The translations under genes and the position numbers were made by a program. Positions 22,918 to 26,913 of a stretch of DNA of 26,913 nt are shown here, piece by piece (the stretch's first letter is position 1; each line of letters opens with the position of its first letter). The notes beneath the pieces were generated by a model, which saw nothing but the letters and a program-made list of their open reading frames with translations, had not been told where the DNA came from and did no database searches. The stretch covers positions 1-26,913 of the forward strand of contig UQRP01000034.1 of NCBI GenBank assembly GCA_900543585.1, given 5' to 3'. The DNA is from an uncultured Prevotella sp. GTDB taxonomy: Bacteria; Bacteroidota; Bacteroidia; Bacteroidales; Bacteroidaceae.

Positions 22918-23391
22918 ATGATAAGAATAGGAATGGGCTACGACGTCCACAAACTCGTGGAAGGCCGTAAATTGATTTTGGGAGGTATAGAGATTCCTCA
23001 CACCATGGGACTGCTCGGTCACAGCGATGCCGACGTCCTCATCCACGCTATCTGCGACGCACTCCTCGGCGCCGCCAACATGCGCGATATTGGTTACCAC
23101 TTCCCCGACAACTCCGAGAAGACACTCGACATGGACAGCAAGGTCATCCTCAAAGGCGTCATCGACCTCATTGCCACAAAAGGTTATCAAGTCGGAAACA
23201 TCGACGCCACCGTCTGTGCTGAGCATCCTAAACTCAACCCTCACGTGCCGGCCATGAAAGCCTGCTTGGCGAAAGTCATGGGATGCGACGAAGACCAGAT
23301 AAGCATCAAAGCTACGACAACAGAGAAGCTCGGATTCACCGGACGCGAAGAAGGCATCTCCGCCTACGCCGTCGCACTTGTGACAAAATAA
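22918..23391 (+). CDS. ispF: 2-C-methyl-D-erythritol 2,4-cyclodiphosphate synthase
   Basis: IspF closes 4-diphosphocytidyl-methylerythritol 2-phosphate to the cyclodiphosphate, releasing CMP, in the non-mevalonate isoprenoid pathway; products feed undecaprenyl phosphate and quinones. The 157-residue protein has the metal ligands D9 and H11 (GMGYDVHKL) and H43 in the helix GHSDADVLIHAICDALLGA. The block DIGYHFPDNS and the C-terminal KATTTEKLGFTGREEGISAY are full matches to the family. It acts as a homotrimer in the cytoplasm. It follows porV by about 55 bp; as I recall the same porU-porV-ispF order occurs in P. gingivalis, which suggests an old arrangement. Its stop is 2 bp from the terminator of the minus-strand RNA candidate. 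Confidence 0.97.
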   Translation: MIRIGMGYDVHKLVEGRKLILGGIEIPHTMGLLGHSDADVLIHAICDALLGAANMRDIGYHFPDNSEKTLDMDSKVILKGVIDLIATKGYQVGNIDATVCAEHPKLNPHVPAMKACLAKVMGCDEDQISIKATTTEKLGFTGREEGISAYAVALVTK

Positions 23392-23392
23392 C

Positions 23393-23590
23393 AAAAAAAT
23401 ACGCTGACACTCATCGACGAGCACCAGCGTAAAGCCTATGTTTAACTAAAAATCCTTTTCGAACCAAATGAAGGCCTCACGGCTTCCATCGTTTCCGTTA
23501 AACAATCTATCAAATCTACCTTAAACCTAATAACTAAAAACCTAAATCTATTACTACTAACCTAAACAATCTATTAACCTTTTGACACCA
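23393..23590 (-). ncRNA. Candidate small RNA with own promoter and terminator
   Basis: A minus-strand promoter (23591-23621) predicts transcription from near 23586. The transcript ends in a hairpin (23401-23430, ACGCTG/CAGCGT with inner CTC/GAG) followed by seven U (23399-23393), a textbook intrinsic terminator. The enclosed region of about 190 nt has no credible reading frame. It contains a 7-bp stem GTTTAAC/GTTAAAC (23497-23503 with 23440-23446) around a hairpin at 23468-23489 whose top is GCC-GTGA-GGC, a GNRA tetraloop. The 5' part is A/U-rich with an exact 12-bp direct repeat (23499-23510 and 23563-23574) and three copies of TTAGGT. I cannot name the family; Bacteroidales-1/6S-like RNA is one possibility. 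Nothing else is seen in 23622-23779. Confidence 0.65.
23401..23430 (-). terminator. Terminator hairpin of the sRNA candidate
   Basis: ACGCTG (23401-23406) pairs with CAGCGT (23425-23430), with inner pairs CTC (23410-23412) and GAG (23419-23421) and a 6-nt loop. The run of A at 23393-23399 becomes seven U on the minus strand, so the hairpin is oriented to stop minus-strand transcription. On the plus strand it also lies just after ispF, but no U tract follows there. Confidence 0.75.
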
Positions 23591-23621
23591 CAAAGGTACA
23601 AATAATACATACGTCTTGCAA
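23591..23621 (-). promoter_or_regulatory. Promoter of the sRNA candidate
   Basis: On the minus strand TTG (23619-23621) is followed after 20 bp by TACCTTTG (23591-23598), a full TAnnTTTG box. No protein gene starts downstream on that strand, which points to a non-coding product. Confidence 0.65.
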
Positions 23622-23779
23622 CTTTTTACATCATTTTTCTTCGCTTCTTATACTATTATTGATATAAATCAATTACATTAGGCGTATATTACTATCTTTT
23701 CGTAACTTTTTAACACATGTTTCTTTGAAACAGAAAAAAAAACTCACATTCTACTACGCGCTATCCCAACTCATTTTAT

Positions 23780-23787
23780 TAATTTTG
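23780..23787 (+). promoter_or_regulatory. Probable -7 box for the GT4-GT2 pair
   Basis: TAATTTTG fits TAnnTTTG and lies 22 bp before the ATG at 23810. A -33 TTG at the right distance is not seen, so the site is less certain. Confidence 0.45.
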
Positions 23788-23809
23788 TAATTACAAACGC
23801 AATACCATT

Positions 23810-25084
23810 ATGAGGGTACTTATAGTCAACACGAGCGAAAGGACTGGCGGCGCCGCCGTTGCTGCCAACCGCCTCATGGACGCTCTGAACAACAATGGAG
23901 TTAAAGCCAAGATGCTTGTCAGGGACAAAGTCTCCGACGACATCACCGTAGTAGGCTTAGGTGGCAGCCTTGCCAAACGCATACACTTCCTCTGGGAGAG
24001 ATGGTGCATATATTGGCATCTCCACTTCCACCGTGACCACCTCTTCGAGATAGACCTTGCCAACACCGGCTTCGACATCACCAAGCTTCCCGAATTCAAG
24101 GAGGCCGATGTCATCCATTTAGCATGGGTCAACCAAGGCTTCCTCTCCCTGAAGAGCATCAACAAGATTCTCAAGAGCGGCAAGCCCGTAGTATGGACCA
24201 TGCACGACCTCTGGCCGGCTACAGGCATCTGCCACTACAGCCGCGGCTGCATGGCGTTCAAGAGCCAGTGTCGCAACTGCCGGCTGTTGCCTGACGGCGG
24301 ATCCGACAAAGACCTCTCCACAAAAATCTTCAAGCGCAAGCAGAAACTCTATAGAGGCAGTGGCATCCATTTCGTCACCTGCAGCAAGTGGTTAGGCGAC
24401 CAGGCACGCCAGAGCGCTCTGCTCACAGGCCTTCATTTAGAGACCATCCCCAACCCCATCGACGCCAAGCTCTATGCCCCCAAAGACCAGCGGCAGGCAA
24501 GACTCAGGGCGACACTGCCCGAAGACAAGCGCATCATCCTCTTCGTCTCACAGAAAGTCACCGATGAGCGTAAGGGCATGAGCTTCTTTGTCGAAGCCAT
24601 CAACAAGCTCGTTGACGCTCACCCGGAGATGAAGGATAACACCGCCGTTGCCATCCTCGGTGCCAACGCTGAAGAGCTGACAGCACAGCTGCCACTGCCC
24701 TCCTTCCCCTTGGGCTATGTCGGCAACGACAAGGAGATTATCGACATCTACAACTCCGCCGATGTCTACGTTCTGCCGTCCTTAGAGGACAACCTGCCCA
24801 ACACCATCATGGAAGCCATGGCCTGTGGCGTGCCATGCGTGGGCTTCAAGGTCGGTGGCATACCGGAGATGATAGACCATGAGAAGACCGGATATGTAGC
24901 CAAATACCAGGATGCCGACGACCTCGCCGCGGGCATCCACTGGGTTCTCGACGAAGCTGACCATGACGCGCTGAAGAAACAGTGCGTACAGAAGGTTATG
25001 GCCAACTACTCACAGCGCAGTGTGGCAATGAAGTACATAGAAGTCTACAACCAGGTCCTGGCCTTCAAGCATTACAAGATATGA
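23810..25084 (+). CDS. Family 4 glycosyltransferase
   Basis: The 424-residue protein has the GT-B fold of GT4 retaining enzymes. The N-terminal domain starts MRVLIVNTSERTGGAAVAAN, with the glycine-rich acceptor loop. The C-terminal domain carries LFVSQKVTDERKGM (Lys about 255), ADVYVLPSLEDNLPNTIMEA (318-337) and MACGVPCVGFKVGGIPEMI, the donor phosphate and ribose binding region. A four-Cys cluster (C141, C147, C154, C157) follows TMHDLWPATGICHYSRGC; this is seen in a subset of Bacteroidota GT4 enzymes and may bind zinc. No signal peptide is present, so it acts on a cytoplasmic precursor of LPS or capsule. It overlaps the next gene by 4 bp (ATGA). Confidence 0.9.
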   Translation: MRVLIVNTSERTGGAAVAANRLMDALNNNGVKAKMLVRDKVSDDITVVGLGGSLAKRIHFLWERWCIYWHLHFHRDHLFEIDLANTGFDITKLPEFKEADVIHLAWVNQGFLSLKSINKILKSGKPVVWTMHDLWPATGICHYSRGCMAFKSQCRNCRLLPDGGSDKDLSTKIFKRKQKLYRGSGIHFVTCSKWLGDQARQSALLTGLHLETIPNPIDAKLYAPKDQRQARLRATLPEDKRIILFVSQKVTDERKGMSFFVEAINKLVDAHPEMKDNTAVAILGANAEELTAQLPLPSFPLGYVGNDKEIIDIYNSADVYVLPSLEDNLPNTIMEAMACGVPCVGFKVGGIPEMIDHEKTGYVAKYQDADDLAAGIHWVLDEADHDALKKQCVQKVMANYSQRSVAMKYIEVYNQVLAFKHYKI

Positions 25085-25860
25085 TTACGTTTACTATCGT
25101 CACCTGCACCTTCAACGCCGCTCCCGTTCTGCAGCGCACCTTGGACAGCGTGCTCAGACAGAGCTATGGCGCTATTGAGCACCTCATCCTCGACGGCCTC
25201 TCGAAAGACGACACCGTGAGAATGGCCATGGAGTATAAACAGAAGTCGGACAAGGCGGACAACGGACATATCACCGCCGTCATCTCCGAGAAGGACGGCG
25301 GTCTCTACGATGCAATGAACAAAGGCATCCGCCATGCCACCGGCAACTATATCATCTTCCTCAATGCCGGCGACGTCTTCCCCAACGACGACACCTTGGA
25401 GACCGTGGCCGCACGCGTCGGCGAGGGCGAGGTGCTGCCCGGCGTCCTCTATGGCGATACAGATATTGTCGACAACGAAGGTCATTTCCTGCGCCACCGT
25501 CGGCTCGCCCCACCTAAGCAGCTGTCATGGAAGTCCTTCCGATGGGGCATGCTCGTCTGCCATCAAGCCTTCTACGCCCGTGCGGACATCGCCAAGAAGA
25601 TTCCTTACGACAACAAGACCTACCGCTTCTCCGCTGACGTCGACTGGTGCATCCGTATCATGAAGGAATGTGCCAAAGAGGATCTTCCCCTGCGCAATGT
25701 CAACGAGGTCATCGTCAACTATCTCGATGGCGGCATGACGAACAAGAACCACAAGGCTTCCCTCAAGGAGCGTTTCCGCGTCATGGCCGCACACTACGGC
25801 CTCTTCCAGACCCTCATCATGCACATCCTCTTCACCATCAGAGCCATCTTTAAGAGATAG
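25081..25860 (+). CDS. Family 2 glycosyltransferase (WfgS-like)
   Basis: The 259-residue GT-A protein begins MITFTIVTCTFNAAPVLQRT and has the short-form nucleotide block HLILDGLSKDDT, then SEKDGGLYDAMNKGIRHATG and the metal-binding NAGD (FLNAGDVF). This set is typical of the WfgS/WfeV-like GT2 subgroup used in O-antigen synthesis. The C-terminal part includes CHQAFYARADI and the acidic SADVDWCIRI, also usual. The start at 25081 overlaps the stop of the GT4 gene as ATGA, so translation is coupled; a longer in-frame reading from 24982 would lie inside the GT4 gene and is rejected. It probably adds the sugar before or after the GT4 step. Sugar identity is unknown. Confidence 0.9.
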   Translation: MITFTIVTCTFNAAPVLQRTLDSVLRQSYGAIEHLILDGLSKDDTVRMAMEYKQKSDKADNGHITAVISEKDGGLYDAMNKGIRHATGNYIIFLNAGDVFPNDDTLETVAARVGEGEVLPGVLYGDTDIVDNEGHFLRHRRLAPPKQLSWKSFRWGMLVCHQAFYARADIAKKIPYDNKTYRFSADVDWCIRIMKECAKEDLPLRNVNEVIVNYLDGGMTNKNHKASLKERFRVMAAHYGLFQTLIMHILFTIRAIFKR

Positions 25861-25914
25861 CAATCAGGAATGGAAAGCTACATTGCGCCAGTCTGTTTGA
25901 AAGTTCTCTTTGTG

Positions 25915-26066
25915 TTGTCCACGAAGGACACGAAAGACACAAAGGAACGGCTTCGCCGATGATGCATCGTATTATCAGCGAGTCATCAGCGTATGATCGG
26001 CGAAGCCGACTTTCGTGTTCTTCGTATTATTTTCCTTTTCGTGATCTTCGTGTTCTTCGTGGATAA
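25915..26066. repeat. Nested inverted repeat with CACGAA-type short repeats
   Basis: Inner arms 25948-25960 (CGGCTTCGCCGAT) and 25996-26008 are perfect over 13 bp. Outer arms, about 25915-25935 (TTGTCCACGAAGGACACGAA) and 26046-26066, match with two G/A differences. The right side also contains the phrase TTCGTGTTCTTCGT twice (26012-26025 and 26047-26060). The element lies between two converging genes (GT2 and formyltetrahydrofolate cyclo-ligase) and could serve as a two-way transcription end or a dispersed repeat. Confidence 0.65.
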
Positions 26067-26087
26067 TAATGTCCCTTGCCAACTCAC

Positions 26088-26654
26088 TCATTCCACTCCC
26101 TTGTCACTGACCACCTCGTCCATGACGACGTCGGTAGCGCTGACGGGGACGCTGTCGACACGCTGGAAGGAGAAGCAGACGCCTATCTTCCAAGCCTGTG
26201 GCAGCTGGGATAGGAATCGGTCGTAGTAGCCACGGCCGCGACCGAGCCGGTGTCCGTTGCTGTCGAAGCTCAGACCCGGTACGATGATAAGGGGTACGGA
26301 CGCCAAGTCGGTGAAAGCCGCACCGACAGGTTCGAGAAGATGGAGGCATCCCTCGGCAAGGTCAGCAGGACCGGTGTAGCGTCGCGCCTCCATGTTCTCG
26401 CCATCGAGGACCTTCGGCAAGAGCACCTCCTTACCGGCGGTCACAAGGCTGTCGACGAGGGCATGAGTGTCGACCTCGTCGGGCAGGGAGTAATAGAGCA
26501 TCACCGTGCCAGCGGCTTGCATACGGGGATGGCGGAGGAGCTGCTCACAGATGTCACGGCTCCACGCCTCCCGCTGTTCCAGACTATATTGTTTCTTACG
26601 CTCGCGGATAAGCTGTCTCAGCGCCCGCTTATCAAGAATTGTTTTGTTGTCCAT
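26088..26654 (-). CDS. 5-formyltetrahydrofolate cyclo-ligase
   Basis: This enzyme (MTHFS, YgfA type) uses ATP to turn 5-formyl-THF into 5,10-methenyl-THF, recycling a folate that inhibits one-carbon enzymes. The 188-residue protein has the basic N-terminal region KRALRQLIRERK, the block YYSLPDEVDT near 54-63, LLPKV near 78-82 and the ATP/Mg signature LGRGRGYYDRFL at 137-148, preceded by IIVPGLSFDSNGHR. Length is normal. ATG 26654 is chosen over an earlier ATG at 26678, because the latter overlaps the -7 box TACCTTTG (26678-26685, minus strand) and would precede the likely transcription start. It is a stand-alone gene, converging with the GT2 gene across the repeat at 25915-26066. Confidence 0.92.
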   Translation of the reverse strand: MDNKTILDKRALRQLIRERKKQYSLEQREAWSRDICEQLLRHPRMQAAGTVMLYYSLPDEVDTHALVDSLVTAGKEVLLPKVLDGENMEARRYTGPADLAEGCLHLLEPVGAAFTDLASVPLIIVPGLSFDSNGHRLGRGRGYYDRFLSQLPQAWKIGVCFSFQRVDSVPVSATDVVMDEVVSDKGVE

Positions 26655-26677
26655 AACGATATTATCTTTCCATACCA

Positions 26678-26685
26678 CAAAGGTA
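26678..26685 (-). promoter_or_regulatory. -7 box of the formyltetrahydrofolate cyclo-ligase gene
   Basis: TACCTTTG on the minus strand is a full TAnnTTTG match about 24 bp before ATG 26654. A -33 element is not obvious. The site decides the start codon. Confidence 0.5.
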
Positions 26686-26784
26686 ATGCTTTTTTCCTTT
26701 TTCAGTCATGCTTCACACCTATTTATAATAACCTTATGATGAGAGATGGCATGGATTCATGCACCATCCCCCGCTTCCCCCATA

Positions 26785-26891
26785 AATGAGCACTGACCCC
26801 GGAGGGTCTCACTATGAATGAGCACTGACCCAATCGATGTAGCACCATGAATGAGCACTGACCCCGGAGGGGTCACACCACGAATGACCCC
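26785..26891. repeat. Tandem AATGAGCACTGACCC repeats, 32-33 bp period
   Basis: AATGAGCACTGACCC(C) starts at 26785, 26817 and 26850, and a shortened AATGACCCC at 26883. Spacing is 32, 33 and 33 bp. Copies one and three continue with CCGGAGGG(G)TC, so GACCCC and GGGGTC form short inverted pairs. Multiple terminal repeats rich in TGACCC/GGGTCA are known at ends of IS21-family elements, but no transposase lies inside the window, so the identity is open. Confidence 0.6.
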
Positions 26892-26913
26892 AGGTCGTCG
26901 AACGGGCGCGGTG

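Noticed and set aside
24982..25080. Upstream start for the second GT2 gene of the right-hand pair
   Set aside because: It lies inside the GT4 gene; ATG 25081 gives the ATGA overlap and the standard GT2 N-terminus.
26250..26789. 179-codon open frame on the plus strand
   Set aside because: Mostly antisense to the formyltetrahydrofolate cyclo-ligase gene and its promoter; no domain.
26785..26891. CRISPR array at the right edge
   Set aside because: Conserved part is about 15 bp of a 33-bp period, spacers partly repeat each other, and the last copy is degenerate.

Overview
The window is chromosomal DNA from a Bacteroidota bacterium, most likely order Bacteroidales and close to Prevotella/Segatella. 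The evidence is: type IX secretion genes porU and porV; many promoters of the Bacteroidota type (TTTG/TTG, about 20 bp, then TAnnTTTG); an EF-Ts of 333 residues and an S2 protein with an Ala/Glu-rich tail; and a Bacteroidota-style lipid A acyltransferase. No plasmid, phage or intact mobile element is visible. Most genes are moderately GC-rich; the exceptions are one AT-rich glycosyltransferase gene (6255-7265) and the intergenic DNA around it.

Layout. 1-1554: intergenic DNA with a nested inverted repeat, then a minus-strand pair of a GT14 'core-2/I-branching' glycosyltransferase and a 75-residue membrane/coiled-coil protein. 1681-4777: translation operon rplM-rpsI-rpsB-tsf with hairpins between genes and a strong terminator. 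4778-5400: decayed DNA holding remnants of two ATPase families and a 22-bp-phased repeat array. 5437-7265: promoter plus two overlapping family 2 glycosyltransferases. 7266-7661: AT-rich intergenic DNA with a duplicated hairpin repeat. 7662-7732: tRNA-Gln(UUG), minus strand, beside a 25-bp perfect inverted repeat. 7786-14853: minus-strand run, transcribed in the order sugar epimerase/reductase, PAP2 membrane phosphatase/transferase, miaB, MsbA-like ABC exporter, lipid A acyltransferase, comF. 14869-23391: plus-strand run rnr, FAH-family hydrolase, porU, porV, ispF. 23393-23590: a candidate minus-strand small RNA with promoter and terminator. 23810-25860: GT4-GT2 pair. 26088-26654: 5-formyltetrahydrofolate cyclo-ligase, minus strand. 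26785-26891: short tandem repeats at the right edge.

How the genes work together. Envelope building dominates. MsbA and the LpxL-type acyltransferase belong to lipid A maturation. The epimerase-like reductase and PAP2 protein could modify an envelope lipid or glycan. Five glycosyltransferases probably serve LPS or capsule synthesis. PorU and PorV form the outer-membrane attachment machinery that removes the C-terminal signal of type IX cargo and joins the cargo to A-type LPS, so LPS synthesis and secretion meet functionally. The remainder is housekeeping: ribosomal proteins, RNase R, MiaB, IspF and folate metabolism.

The least explained parts are non-coding: the sRNA candidate at 23393-23590, the phased ATTCTCA array at 5030-5102, the tRNA-mimicking inverted repeat at 7617-7670, and the duplicated hairpins at 7407-7543. 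I did not find a convincing new multi-gene defence or biosynthetic system. All assignments come from reading the sequence; no database search was run.
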